Positions 16,826-25,529 of a DNA stretch of 64,000 bases are shown here, piece after piece. Within the stretch, counting starts at the first letter, position 1; each line of letters starts with the position of its first letter. Source of the DNA: Amycolatopsis sp. GM8 (GTDB taxonomy: Bacteria > Actinomycetota > Actinomycetes > Mycobacteriales > Pseudonocardiaceae); the NCBI RefSeq assembly GCF_021653975.1, contig NZ_JAJKFK010000010.1:62001-126000 (forward strand), written 5' to 3'. The translations under genes and the position numbers were made by a program. The notes below the pieces were generated by a model that worked only from the letters and a program-made list of their open reading frames with translations, ran no database searches and had not been told where the DNA came from.

Positions 16826-17645
16826 GGTGCTCGCCCCTCGCGCGGGCTTCGTGCTGCGCCGACCGGGACTCGCGCTAGCGGCGCTCGTATTGCTGCTGGT
16901 GCTCGCCTGGGCGCTTGTGCCGGATCTGTTCACGCACTACGACCCGCTGTCCGGGGTGCCGCGCGAGAAGCTGCACGGACCGTCGGCGGCGCACCTGTTC
17001 GGCACGGACGAGACCGGCCGCGATGTGTTCGCCCGGGTCGTGCACGGCGCCGCGCTTTCCTTGCGGGCAGCCGTTTCCGCGGTCCTGATCGCACTCGTGG
17101 CGGGTTCGGTGCTCGGGCTCGTCGCGGGCGCGCGTGGCGGCTGGCTCGATGCGGTCCTGATGCGTGTGATGGACGTTCTCCTCGCGGTACCGCCGATCCT
17201 GCTGTCGCTGGCTCTCGTCACCGGGCTCGGGTTCGGCACGACGAAGGTGGCCATCGCGGTCGGGGTGGCGAACGTGGCGAACTTCGCGCGGCTGATGCGC
17301 GCGGAAGTGCTGCGGGTGCGGGCCGGGGTGTACGTCGAAGCGGCGCGGGCCGGGGGAGTGCGCTGGTTCGACGTGCTGACAAGGCACATCCTGCCCAACG
17401 CCGCCGGTCCGGTGCTCGTGCTCGGCGTGCTCACGTTCGGCACGGCGGTGCTCGAGATCTCCGCGCTCAGCTTTCTCGGCTACGGCGCCGCGCCGCCCAC
17501 GCCCGAATGGGGTTCGCTGGTCGCCGGCGGCCGGTCCTACCTCGCGAGCGCCTGGTGGATGACGACCCTGCCGGGACTGGTGATCGCCGCGGTCGTGCTG
17601 TCGGCGAACCGGATTTCCCGTGCGCTGGAAGGAGAACGGGCATGA
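16818..17645 (+). CDS. ABC permease, DppC type
   Basis: This 275-residue membrane protein pairs with DppB. It shows HLFGTDETGRDVFARVVHGAALSLRAA (the DppC HxxGTDxxGRD motif), the EAA loop EAARAGGVRWFDVLTRHILPNAAGPVLV and the end FLGYGAAPPTPEWGSLVAGGR. Its start lies 8 nt inside the dppB gene. Six membrane segments are expected. Confidence 0.92.
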   Translation: MAEVLAPRAGFVLRRPGLALAALVLLLVLAWALVPDLFTHYDPLSGVPREKLHGPSAAHLFGTDETGRDVFARVVHGAALSLRAAVSAVLIALVAGSVLGLVAGARGGWLDAVLMRVMDVLLAVPPILLSLALVTGLGFGTTKVAIAVGVANVANFARLMRAEVLRVRAGVYVEAARAGGVRWFDVLTRHILPNAAGPVLVLGVLTFGTAVLEISALSFLGYGAAPPTPEWGSLVAGGRSYLASAWWMTTLPGLVIAAVVLSANRISRALEGERA

Positions 17646-19201
17646 GTGAGCTGCTCGCGGTGCGGGATCTCGCGGTCTCCTATCGCAAGGTGCCCGCGGT
17701 GCGCGGGGTCGATCTCACCGTCGAGAGTGGACGGACGCTGGCCGTGGTCGGCGAGTCGGGTTCCGGTAAGAGCACGACCGCGCATGCCGTGATCGGCCTG
17801 CTGCCCCGTGGCGGCCGGATCGACCGCGGGTCCATCACGTTCGCCGGGCAGGAGCTGACGGCGCTGTCCGCACGCGGCTGGCGCGCGGTGCGCGGCCGAG
17901 AGATCGCGTTGATCCCGCAGGACCCGGCGGTCTCGCTCGACCCGGTCAAACGGGTGGGCGAGCAGGTCGCGGAAACCTTGCTCATCCACGGCCTCGAGTC
18001 GCGGCGCTCGGCCCCCGCCGCGGCCGCGGACCTGTTGCGGCGGGCGGGAATCGACGACCCGGCGCGGCGCGCCCGGGCATATCCGCACGAGCTGTCCGGC
18101 GGGCTGCGGCAGCGGGTGCTGATCGCCGCCGCCCTCGCCGGGCGGCCGAAGCTCATCATCGCCGACGAACCGACCAGCGCGCTCGACGTCACCGTGCAGC
18201 GGCGCATCCTCGACCACCTCGGCGCGCTAGCGGCCGAAGAAAATCTAGCGTTGCTACTGATCACCCATGACCTGGGCGTCGCCGCCGACCGGGCCGACGA
18301 GATCGCGGTCATGTCCGACGGCAAGGTGGTGGAACGCGGACCGAGCGCCGGCCTGCTCGCCGCACCCGGGCACGCGTACACCCGGCAGTTGCTCTCCGCC
18401 GCGCCGAGCCTGTCGGCCGAACCGTTGCGTCCCCGCCGCGAAACGGGGGAGCCACTGGTCAGTGTTTCCGGGCTGCGCAAGGACTTCGGCCCGGTCCGCG
18501 CGGTGAACGACGTGTCTTTCGAGCTGGCCAAAGGGCAAACGCTCGCGCTCGTCGGCGAATCGGGTTCGGGCAAGACGACCACCGCGAGGATGGTGCTGCG
18601 CCTGGAGACCCCGACGGCCGGTCGTGTCCGGTTCGACGGCGAGGACATCACCAACCTGCGCGGCGAACGCCTTCGCCTGCTGCGGCGCCGGATGCAGTTG
18701 ATCTACCAGAACCCTTATGCCTCGCTGAATCCAAAGCTGGGCATCGCCGATATCGTGACCGAACCACTGCGCGCGTTCAAGGCCGGCAGCCGCAAGGACG
18801 CCGCCGCGCTGCTGGACCAGGTCGCGCTGCCCGCGAGCATGCTCAAACGTAAACCCGCTGAACTGTCCGGCGGGCAGCGGCAACGCGTTGCCATCGCGCG
18901 GGCGCTCGCCCTGCGCCCGGACTTGGTGGTCTGCGACGAGCCAGTGTCCGCTTTGGACGTTTCCGTGCAGGCCCAGATCCTGGAACTATTGGTGCGGCTG
19001 CAGGAAGAACTCGGCCTCGCCTACCTGTTCATCTCACACGACCTCGCCGTGGTGCGGCAGGTGGCCGACCACGTCGGCGTCCTCCGCGCAGGCGACCTGG
19101 TCGAGTACGGCCGCGCCGACGACGTCCTGCACCGGCCTGCGCACGAGTACACGAAGGAACTCCTCGCGGCCATCCCCGGCCACCTGGAAAACGCGGCCTG
19201 A
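17642..19201 (+). CDS. Fused double ABC ATPase (DppD-DppF type)
   Basis: The 519-residue protein carries two complete ATPase domains in one chain. Domain 1 has Walker A VGESGSGKST, signature LSGGLRQRVLIAAAL and IADEPTSALD. Domain 2 has Walker A GESGSGKTT, signature LSGGQRQRVAIARAL and CDEPVSALD. The fusion replaces the separate DppD and DppF found in the second importer of this window. ATGA overlap with dppC makes a four-gene importer operon from 14253. Both domains look catalytically complete. Confidence 0.93.
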   Translation: MSELLAVRDLAVSYRKVPAVRGVDLTVESGRTLAVVGESGSGKSTTAHAVIGLLPRGGRIDRGSITFAGQELTALSARGWRAVRGREIALIPQDPAVSLDPVKRVGEQVAETLLIHGLESRRSAPAAAADLLRRAGIDDPARRARAYPHELSGGLRQRVLIAAALAGRPKLIIADEPTSALDVTVQRRILDHLGALAAEENLALLLITHDLGVAADRADEIAVMSDGKVVERGPSAGLLAAPGHAYTRQLLSAAPSLSAEPLRPRRETGEPLVSVSGLRKDFGPVRAVNDVSFELAKGQTLALVGESGSGKTTTARMVLRLETPTAGRVRFDGEDITNLRGERLRLLRRRMQLIYQNPYASLNPKLGIADIVTEPLRAFKAGSRKDAAALLDQVALPASMLKRKPAELSGGQRQRVAIARALALRPDLVVCDEPVSALDVSVQAQILELLVRLQEELGLAYLFISHDLAVVRQVADHVGVLRAGDLVEYGRADDVLHRPAHEYTKELLAAIPGHLENAA

Positions 19202-19224
19202 GTTGCTCGTTGGTAGCGTGAGTC

Positions 19225-19818
19225 GTGCCCGTTGCCGTGGTTGTCGATTACGAGTCGAGTTGGCCCGACCGTGCGCGACGGCTCCTCGCCGAGGTGAAGG
19301 ACGCGCTCGGGCCTCTCGCCGGTTCTGATCGCTTTGTCTACGACCACATCGGGTCGACGGCCGTGCCAGGTCTCGCCGCGAAGCCGATCGTTGATCTGCA
19401 GGTGCGGATGCCTTCCCTGCCCGGCCTGGACGAACTCGCGGACCTGCTGGCGTCCACCGGATTCGTTCCCGCGCGAGGGGCCCGACCGGACTCGCCAGGC
19501 GTGCACCGCGACACTCCGCGTCGGGGCGACCCGGCTGACGACGAGCTGTACGAGAAGCGGCTCTTTCACGATCCGGCCCGTGCGGCGATCTTGCATATCC
19601 GGCGCGTGGACTCGCCTTTCGCGGTGTTTGTCGTCATCTTCCGCGACTGGCTTCGGAGCAACCCGGAGCAGGCGAAGCGATATCAGGAGACCAAGCGTCG
19701 GCTGGCCGGGGCGCATGCCGAGGATGGGGACTACGACGATTACACGCGGGCCAAGTCGGCGTTCTTCGACGAAACCAACAACGAGATGCGAGCTTGGGCC
19801 CGAGCACAGGCGTCGTGA
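19225..19818 (+). CDS. GrpB family protein (UPF0157)
   Basis: The 197-residue protein has the GrpB signature: YDHIGSTAVPGLAAKPIVDLQV and the C-terminal FRDWLRSNPEQAKRYQETKRRLA. The family has a nucleotidyltransferase-like fold and no settled function. GTG 19225 lies 5 nt after a TAGCGT hexamer that could be a -10 box, so the mRNA may be nearly leaderless. Confidence 0.88.
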   Translation: MPVAVVVDYESSWPDRARRLLAEVKDALGPLAGSDRFVYDHIGSTAVPGLAAKPIVDLQVRMPSLPGLDELADLLASTGFVPARGARPDSPGVHRDTPRRGDPADDELYEKRLFHDPARAAILHIRRVDSPFAVFVVIFRDWLRSNPEQAKRYQETKRRLAGAHAEDGDYDDYTRAKSAFFDETNNEMRAWARAQAS

Positions 19819-19898
19819 AGCGCACGCTTCCTTGCAGGTCACCCCAGATGGCAAGTATCTTGATCCACTCAACGGAATCTGGCCGCCGGAGTGGCGTG

Positions 19899-21201
19899 GT
19901 GGGGGGATCGAGGAAACAGACCACCGGTAACGCGTCCACGAGTTTGCGGGTCATCTTCTCCGGGCGTCGTGGGGCGCTGCTGGTCGCTTTGTTGTTCACC
20001 GAGTTCGGCGGGGCCGTGCAGAGTATTGCTTACTCATCGGTGCTCCCCATTGCCGCAGCGGATCTGCACGGCACCAACCTGTACGGCGCGACACTCGCCG
20101 CTGGGTCGTTTACGCAGATTCTCATTCTGGCAATAGGGTCCGCGCCGTTCGCCCGGCTGCGGCCCCTTGCGTTGGTGAGTATGGCGACCGCGCTGTTCAT
20201 TGTCGGGTCGGTGCTGGCGGTCGCGGCCGTGACGATGCCGATGATTCTGATCGGCACCATTGTTCGCGGTATCGCCGGGGGCATGCTCGCCGGATTCGGG
20301 CTGTCGATTCTCGGCGGATTGTTCGACGATAACGAACGCACCAGCGTCTACGGCCTCTTCGCGATGATGTGGCTGTTGCCCTCGTTGGTCGGCCCGGTGG
20401 TCAACGCCGCCGTCACCATTGCGTGGGGCTGGCGGGCCGCGCTTGCCTGGCCGGCGGTCCTTGTCGTCATCGGCCGCATTCTGATCGGGCAAAAGATCAA
20501 TCTGGTGCCGTGGAAAACCAGCACCGCGGCGCGTCCGTCGCTGACCTGGGTGACCGCGCTGTTGGGCGGGCTCGTCCTGGCAACGTTCGCGGCGCTGCCC
20601 AAAGGAAACACCGGCATCATCCTGCTGGTCACCGGCTGCGTACTCGCCACGACCGCGAGCCTGCGCATCCTTCGCCTCCAGGTCGGGCCGGAACGGGCGC
20701 GCCTGGGCAAAATCGTGCTGCTGTTCCTGCTGTGCCTGTGCTATTTCGGCGGCGCGGGCATCGTTTCCCTCGCCATGATCGCCGGCCTCGGCCACGGCAT
20801 CGTGGCCGGAACCATGGCCGTCGGCGCCGGTCTGCTCGCGTGGTCCCTCACCGGGTTCAAGCCCGAACTCGCCGACCGATGGCTGCCGAAACCCCAATTC
20901 GTGGGGCTCATCCTGGTCACCACCGGCCTTCTCGCCGCGGTTTTCACCCAGACCTTTATAGGCGGGACCACGGCGTTGGTCATCCTGATCGCCGGCTGGT
21001 TCGTCTCCGGCGTGGGGATGGGCGGCGGTCGCGTTCGCGGAGCTGGCCACCGCGATCGCTGGTTTCATCGGCGGCGAGACCTATGCACTGGCCCGGTCAC
21101 TCGCGTTGTACCCGACCGAATCGCTGAGCTGGGCCTTCTCGCTCCTCGCCGGCTTCGGCGCCGCCTCGATCGTGCTGCACCCGCGGCTGTGGCGCGGATG
21201 A
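19899..21201 (+). pseudogene. MFS transporter interrupted by a frameshift
   Basis: The first frame encodes membrane helices of a major facilitator from GALLVALLFTEFGGAVQSIAYSSVLPIAAADL through FVSGVGMG. At 21021-21028 the GGCGGCGG run adds one base relative to the continuing frame. After it the protein resumes in the +1 frame as AVAFAELATAIAGFIGG and ends with LLAGFGAASIVLHPRLW at TGA 21201. Without the shift the frame runs on to unrelated, arginine-rich sequence. Either a real one-base insertion has broken the gene or this is a sequencing error in a G/C run. The start is uncertain; GTG 19899 follows a GGAG. Confidence 0.72.
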
Positions 21202-21230
21202 GCCGCGGAGGCCGCCCCGGCCTCCGCGGC
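21202..21230. terminator. Bidirectional hairpin terminator
   Basis: A perfect 12-bp inverted repeat (GCCGCGGAGGCC at 21202-21213, partner at 21219-21230) has a 5-nt loop. It sits between the convergent MFS and EthD genes, directly at the MFS stop. Confidence 0.8.
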
Positions 21231-21236
21231 AACGAC

Positions 21237-21542
21237 TCAGTCCTCGACGTCGGAGAGCAGGAACTCGACGCCGCCCGTGGCGAAGTCGAAGGCGTCGCGG
21301 GCGACGGCGCCGCCCTGCTCGGTCTCGAAGGCCGCCACCGCGGTGGCGTAGTCGGTGAAGTACAGGTCGGCGGTGCGCCAGCGCGGCGTCGGGGTGCCGT
21401 CCTCCTTCGGGAAGACCTTGCCGTACTCCGCCCGCAGCAGGTCAGGCACCTGCGCGACGAGCTGCTTGTGCTCCTTGTAGCGGCGCTCGAACTCCTCCGG
21501 GTCGACGGGGTTCGCGTAGATGAGGGTGAGCTTGACGGCCAT
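21237..21542 (-). CDS. EthD-domain small protein
   Basis: The 101-residue ferredoxin-like (dimeric alpha/beta barrel) protein of the EthD family has KLTLIYANPVDPEEFERRYKEHKQLVAQVP and a central YFTDYATAVAAFETEQGG. EthD proteins accompany oxygenases or polyketide pathways and are often small cyclases or decarboxylases; here it stands alone. ATG 21542 has an ideal AAGGAGG 8 nt upstream. The promoter region carries two operator-like repeats, so it is probably repressed by a dedicated regulator. Confidence 0.85.
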   Translation of the reverse strand: MAVKLTLIYANPVDPEEFERRYKEHKQLVAQVPDLLRAEYGKVFPKEDGTPTPRWRTADLYFTDYATAVAAFETEQGGAVARDAFDFATGGVEFLLSDVED

Positions 21543-21562
21543 CGTGGCCTCCTTAGGTAGAA

Positions 21563-21576
21563 AGACTGATCGTTCT
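21563..21576. promoter_or_regulatory. Operator-like repeat, promoter-downstream copy
   Basis: AGACTGATCGTTCT lies in the predicted 5' leader of the EthD gene. Its near-twin AGACCGAACGTTCT lies at 21614-21627 (12 of 14 bases match). Each is imperfectly palindromic, as TetR-family operators are. Confidence 0.45.
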
Positions 21577-21585
21577 CGCAAAGCA

Positions 21586-21614
21586 ATACTGCCTCGCTCA
21601 GGAGCCCACGTCAA
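21586..21614 (-). promoter_or_regulatory. Predicted promoter of the EthD gene
   Basis: On the minus strand a -35 box TTGACG (21614-21609) and a -10-like box CAGTAT (21591-21586) are separated by 17 nt. Operator-like repeats lie on both sides. Confidence 0.5.
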
Positions 21615-21627
21615 GACCGAACGTTCT
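21614..21627. promoter_or_regulatory. Operator-like repeat, promoter-upstream copy
   Basis: AGACCGAACGTTCT abuts the -35 box of the EthD promoter. A further 9-bp inverted repeat, TAGGTAGAA (21554-21562) and TTCTACCTA (21624-21632), brackets the whole promoter, so the two sites are arranged head to head. Confidence 0.45.
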
Positions 21628-21835
21628 ACCTAGCACGATGACGTGCATCACGGAAGGCGCGCGGCGGCGCGCGGTGCCGATCTTCCGGCCTGATGGGGCC
21701 AACATCCGGCGTTTCGGCCGGTCGGCAGGGGAGGCGCGCAGCTCAGGCCCGGTGTCGCGATCACGCTCCCGGCTTAACGACGGCGTTACCCTTCCGGCCT
21801 TCCGGTCGAATCGGATGCGGGCGCACCCTACCTGC

Positions 21836-22600
21836 ATGACGCAGGCCAGGATGGATCCCCGGACCAAACGCCGCCTGAGCACTGCCCGCCGAGTACGAGA
21901 TCTGCTCCGGGCAGCCATCGTGCACGAGGAATTCCCGGCCGGGGCACTGCCCGGCGAAGCCGAACTGATGTTGTCCTTCTCCGCCAGCCGTCAGGTTGTC
22001 CGGGACGCGCTGGCACTCCTGCGGGAGGAGGGCCTCGTCAAACGCGTGCAGGGGACGGGCACGTTCTCCGTCGCCTCGAAGGTGCGGCACTCGTTCAGTC
22101 ATCTGCACGGTCCCGAGCCCGCGATGGAGCGGGTGTCCCACCGGATTCTCGCGATCAGCCAGCAGGTCGCCGCGCCCCGCGTCGCGGAACGGCTCGGTCT
22201 CCTGCCCGGCACGGAATGCGGAGTCATCGAGTACCTCGCCGTGCTCGGCGCCGAACCGTATTACGCCTGCACCGCGTACGTGCCGCTGCCACTGGTGGGA
22301 GTGGTCAGGCATGGGCAGAAGGTGACCGAGTGGTACGCCGTCTACGAGGCCGCCGGGTTCGAACTCGGCGTCACCGACCAAGCGGTGGAGGCGATCCTCG
22401 CCGACGACGACGCGGCCGCGCTGCTCGAAGTGCTGCCCGGCGCCCCGCTGATGTTGTTCGAGCGGCTCGTCCGCGACCGCACCGGGCGGCCGCTGGAGTA
22501 CGCGTTCGCCAGGGTGCGGGGCGACCGGATCGCCCTGCTGGCCCAACTTCCCCGTCAACGCTGGCAGCGCCGCCCGCACCAGTTCGCGCAGGAGGCGTGA
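21836..22600 (+). CDS. GntR-family regulator with UTRA domain
   Basis: The 254-residue protein starts with a winged helix (RVRDLLRAAIVHEEFPAGALPGEAELMLSFSASRQVVRDALALLREEGLVKRVQGTGTF), followed by a UTRA ligand-binding domain (VIEYLAVLGAEPYYACTAYVPL and RPLEYAFARVRGDRI). It is the first gene of the importer-amidase operon and overlaps the next gene (TGATG), so it most likely senses the amide substrate and controls the operon. ATG 21836 is a best guess; ATG 21815 and 21851 are in frame. Confidence 0.87.
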   Translation: MTQARMDPRTKRRLSTARRVRDLLRAAIVHEEFPAGALPGEAELMLSFSASRQVVRDALALLREEGLVKRVQGTGTFSVASKVRHSFSHLHGPEPAMERVSHRILAISQQVAAPRVAERLGLLPGTECGVIEYLAVLGAEPYYACTAYVPLPLVGVVRHGQKVTEWYAVYEAAGFELGVTDQAVEAILADDDAAALLEVLPGAPLMLFERLVRDRTGRPLEYAFARVRGDRIALLAQLPRQRWQRRPHQFAQEA

Positions 22601-23544
22601 TGGCCGGCTACCTCGGACGGCGGCTGCTGATGACGATCCCGATCCTCGTCGGCGTCTCGATCGTCATCTTCATCACCATCAAGATCATCCCCGGCGACCC
22701 GGTCGCCTCGATGCTGGGCCCGACCGGCAGTCCCGAGGCCCGCGCCGCCCTGCACGCGCGGCTCGGGCTCGACGATCCGTTGCCGGTGCAGTACTTCGCC
22801 TGGCTTGCGCACAGTGTCACCGGGGACTTCGGCACGAGTCTCGCCCGGCACGACGCGGTCGCGCCGATCGTGTTCGACGCGCTGGTGAACACCCTCATCC
22901 TCACCCTCGCCGCCGGGGCGCTCGCGATCGTGCTGGGTCTGCTCATCGGCGCGCTCACGGGCCTGCGCCGCACCGGGATCGCGGCGCGGATCGGCAACGC
23001 GTTCGCGCTGTTCTCGATCTCCGTCCCGCAGTACTCCATCGGCCTGCTGCTGATCATCTATCTCGCGTCGAACGCGGGCCTGTTCCCGGTCAGCGGCATG
23101 CACAATCCCAACGGCGGCGGCGGTTTCGTCGACCTGTTCAACCATCTCATCCTGCCGGCGATCACGGCGGCGCTGGTGCCGGCCGGGATCATCGCGCGGA
23201 TGTTCCGCTCGTCCGTGCTCGACGTGATGAGCATGGACTTCGTCGAGGCGCTCACCGCGCGCGGGCTTTCGCGGGCCCGGGTGATGCGGCACGCCTTCCA
23301 CAACACCGTGCCGTCGCTGCTGACGGTCGCGGGACTGCAGATCGGCTACCTGCTCGGTGGCGTGGTGTTCGTCGAGGCGGTGTTCGCCTGGCCCGGGATC
23401 GGGCTGCTGGTCTACCAGTCGATCACCCAGCGGGACCTGCCGGTGATCCAGGCGGGCGTGCTGGTGTCCGCGTTCGCGTTCGTGCTCATCAACCTCGTGG
23501 TCGACGCGCTGCACGGGCTCGTCGACCCGCGCATCCGCACCTGA
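22600..23544 (+). CDS. ABC permease, DppB type (amidase operon)
   Basis: The 314-residue membrane protein starts GYLGRRLLMTIPILVGVSIVIFITIKIIPGDPV, with the DppB PGDPV motif. It then has GLDDPLPVQYFAWLAHSVTGDFGTSL and the EAA-type loop EALTARGLSRARVMRHAFHNTVPSLLT. GGAGG precedes its ATG, which overlaps the regulator stop. Confidence 0.92.
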   Translation: MAGYLGRRLLMTIPILVGVSIVIFITIKIIPGDPVASMLGPTGSPEARAALHARLGLDDPLPVQYFAWLAHSVTGDFGTSLARHDAVAPIVFDALVNTLILTLAAGALAIVLGLLIGALTGLRRTGIAARIGNAFALFSISVPQYSIGLLLIIYLASNAGLFPVSGMHNPNGGGGFVDLFNHLILPAITAALVPAGIIARMFRSSVLDVMSMDFVEALTARGLSRARVMRHAFHNTVPSLLTVAGLQIGYLLGGVVFVEAVFAWPGIGLLVYQSITQRDLPVIQAGVLVSAFAFVLINLVVDALHGLVDPRIRT

Positions 23545-23667
23545 CGGCTGGAGGCCCGGAGGAGCCGAGCACGACGCAGGAGTGCGGCGGGCGAGGACCG
23601 ACCGGGTGCGGGGTGTCCCGCATAACACAGTGGCGCCGATCCCCGTCCCATCGAACGAGGAGTCTCG

Positions 23668-24546
23668 TTGACCGCACTGACCGAAGCGGCATCCCTGCCG
23701 GATACGACGACGATCAGCAAACCCCGGCGCCGCCGGATGACCGCGAGTGCCACGGCGGCCGCGGTGGTGGTCGTCCTGATCGTGCTCACCGCCCTGTTCG
23801 GACCTTTGCTGGTCGGCGATCCGGTGGCGGGCGACACCGCGCACCGGCTGCTGCCGGCCGGCACCGCGGGACATGTGCTCGGCACCGACGGCCAAGGGCG
23901 CGACGTGCTCGCCCGGCTCGTCGACGGCACCCGCCTTTCCTTGCTGGCCGGGCTGATCCCGGTGCTGTTCGCCGCGATCGTGGGCACCGGGCTCGGTGTG
24001 ACGGCTGGCCTGTCGGGCAAGTGGGGCCAGCGGCTGATCATGCGCACGCTCGACGTGTTCTACGCGTTCCCGGCGGTGCTGCTGGCCATCGCGATCGCGG
24101 CCGCGCTGGGTTCCGGGCTGTCCAACGCGATCATCGCGCTCGCGGTGATCCTCGTGCCGCCGGTGGCGCGCGTCGCGGAGACCGAGACGCGACGGCTCGT
24201 CGATCTCGACTACATGGAGGCGGCGCGGGCCAGCGGCGCGAGCCGCTCGGCGATCGCGCTCCGGCAGGTGCTGCCGAACGTGGCACCGCCCGTCGTGGTG
24301 TACTGCACCGCCCTCATTGGACTATCCATTGTGTACTCAGCCGGGCTGAGTTTCCTGGGACTGGGTATCTCACCGCCCACCCCCGAGTGGGGCCTGATGG
24401 TCAGCGAGCACACCCAGTACATCTACTCGGCGCCGTTCCTCGCCGCGATCCCCGCACTGGCGATCCTGGTCGCCTCGGTCGCGTTCAACGTGCTCGGCGA
24501 CGGGCTGCGCGATCTGCTCGACGTGCGCGGGGAGGTGCGGGCATGA
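23668..24546 (+). CDS. ABC permease, DppC type (amidase operon)
   Basis: The 292-residue partner permease has VLGTDGQGRDVLARLVDGTRLSLLAGL, the EAA loop EAARASGASRSAIALRQVLPNVAPPVVV and FLGLGISPPTPEWGLMVSE. The start is a TTG at 23668 with GAGGAG 5-10 nt upstream. The 123-nt gap before it holds no recognisable gene. Confidence 0.9.
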   Translation: MTALTEAASLPDTTTISKPRRRRMTASATAAAVVVVLIVLTALFGPLLVGDPVAGDTAHRLLPAGTAGHVLGTDGQGRDVLARLVDGTRLSLLAGLIPVLFAAIVGTGLGVTAGLSGKWGQRLIMRTLDVFYAFPAVLLAIAIAAALGSGLSNAIIALAVILVPPVARVAETETRRLVDLDYMEAARASGASRSAIALRQVLPNVAPPVVVYCTALIGLSIVYSAGLSFLGLGISPPTPEWGLMVSEHTQYIYSAPFLAAIPALAILVASVAFNVLGDGLRDLLDVRGEVRA

Positions 24547-25529
24547 GCGTGATCCCGCCGCTGGAGGTCACTGATCTCACCACCACGTTCGTCGCCGGGC
24601 GCCGCCGGACCGAGGTCGTGCGCGGGGTGTCGTTCACCATCCGCCGCGGCGAGACGATGATGCTGTTGGGGGAGAGCGGCAGCGGCAAGTCCGTCACCGC
24701 GCGCTCGATCATGCGGCTCTACGGCTCCTCCGCCGACGTCGGCGGCAGCGTGCGACTGGCCGGCCGCGAGCTGCTGGAACTGCCCGAGCAGCAGCTGCGG
24801 GCGATCCGCGGCGGGCAGATCGCGCTCGTCCCCCAGGACCCGACGGGTGCGCTGGATCCGTTGCGCCGCATCGGTTCCCAGCTGGCCGAGGTGCTGGGCG
24901 TGCACGGCGTCGAGGGGGTGAAGACCGCCGCCCGCCGCCGTGCCGAGGAGCTGCTGGCGATGGTCGGCATCCCCGATCCGAAGCGGGTCGCGGACAGTTA
25001 CCCGCACGAGCTGTCCGGCGGGATGCGGCAGCGGGCGGTGATCGCGATCGCGGTCAGCTGCGACCCGCAGGTGCTCATCGCCGACGAGCCGACCACCGCG
25101 CTCGACGTGACCGTGCAGGCGCAGATCCTCGAGCTGCTCGCGGATCTGCAGCAGCGGCTGGGGATGGCGGTGCTGATGGTCACGCACGATGTCGGGGTGG
25201 CCGCGGACTTCGGCGGCCGGGTCGGCGTGATGTACGCCGGCCGCCTGGTCGAGGACGGGCCGGCGAACGAAGTCCTTTCCACACCACGCCATCCCTACAC
25301 CGCGGGACTGCTCGACTCGCTGCCGACACCGGGCGTCACGCGTGGTTCGCTGCGCTCGATCATCGGGTCCCCGCCGCCGGTCGGCGCGTTCCCGGCGGGT
25401 TGTGCGTTCGCCCCGCGGTGTCCCCAGGCGCGACCTTCGTGCGGCCACGAGGATCCGCCGCTGGTGGCCGTCGCCGAAGACCGCGTCGCCGCGTGTCCCG
25501 TGGTGAACGCCGAACAGGTGGTGGCGTGA
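24543..25529 (+). CDS. ABC ATPase, DppD type
   Basis: The 328-residue ATPase has Walker A GESGSGKSVT, signature LSGGMRQRAVIAIAV, Walker B IADEPTTALD, and the C-terminal oligopeptide/dipeptide extension with CAFAPRCPQARPSC. That extension often binds an Fe-S centre in this family. Its start overlaps dppC by 4 nt. Confidence 0.93.
   Translation: MSVIPPLEVTDLTTTFVAGRRRTEVVRGVSFTIRRGETMMLLGESGSGKSVTARSIMRLYGSSADVGGSVRLAGRELLELPEQQLRAIRGGQIALVPQDPTGALDPLRRIGSQLAEVLGVHGVEGVKTAARRRAEELLAMVGIPDPKRVADSYPHELSGGMRQRAVIAIAVSCDPQVLIADEPTTALDVTVQAQILELLADLQQRLGMAVLMVTHDVGVAADFGGRVGVMYAGRLVEDGPANEVLSTPRHPYTAGLLDSLPTPGVTRGSLRSIIGSPPPVGAFPAGCAFAPRCPQARPSCGHEDPPLVAVAEDRVAACPVVNAEQVVA

Noticed and set aside
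24318..24333. Apparent palindrome TTGGACTATCCATT in the second dppC gene
   Set aside because: The arms are in the opposite order to the recurrent word and match weakly; it is probably chance in a coding region.
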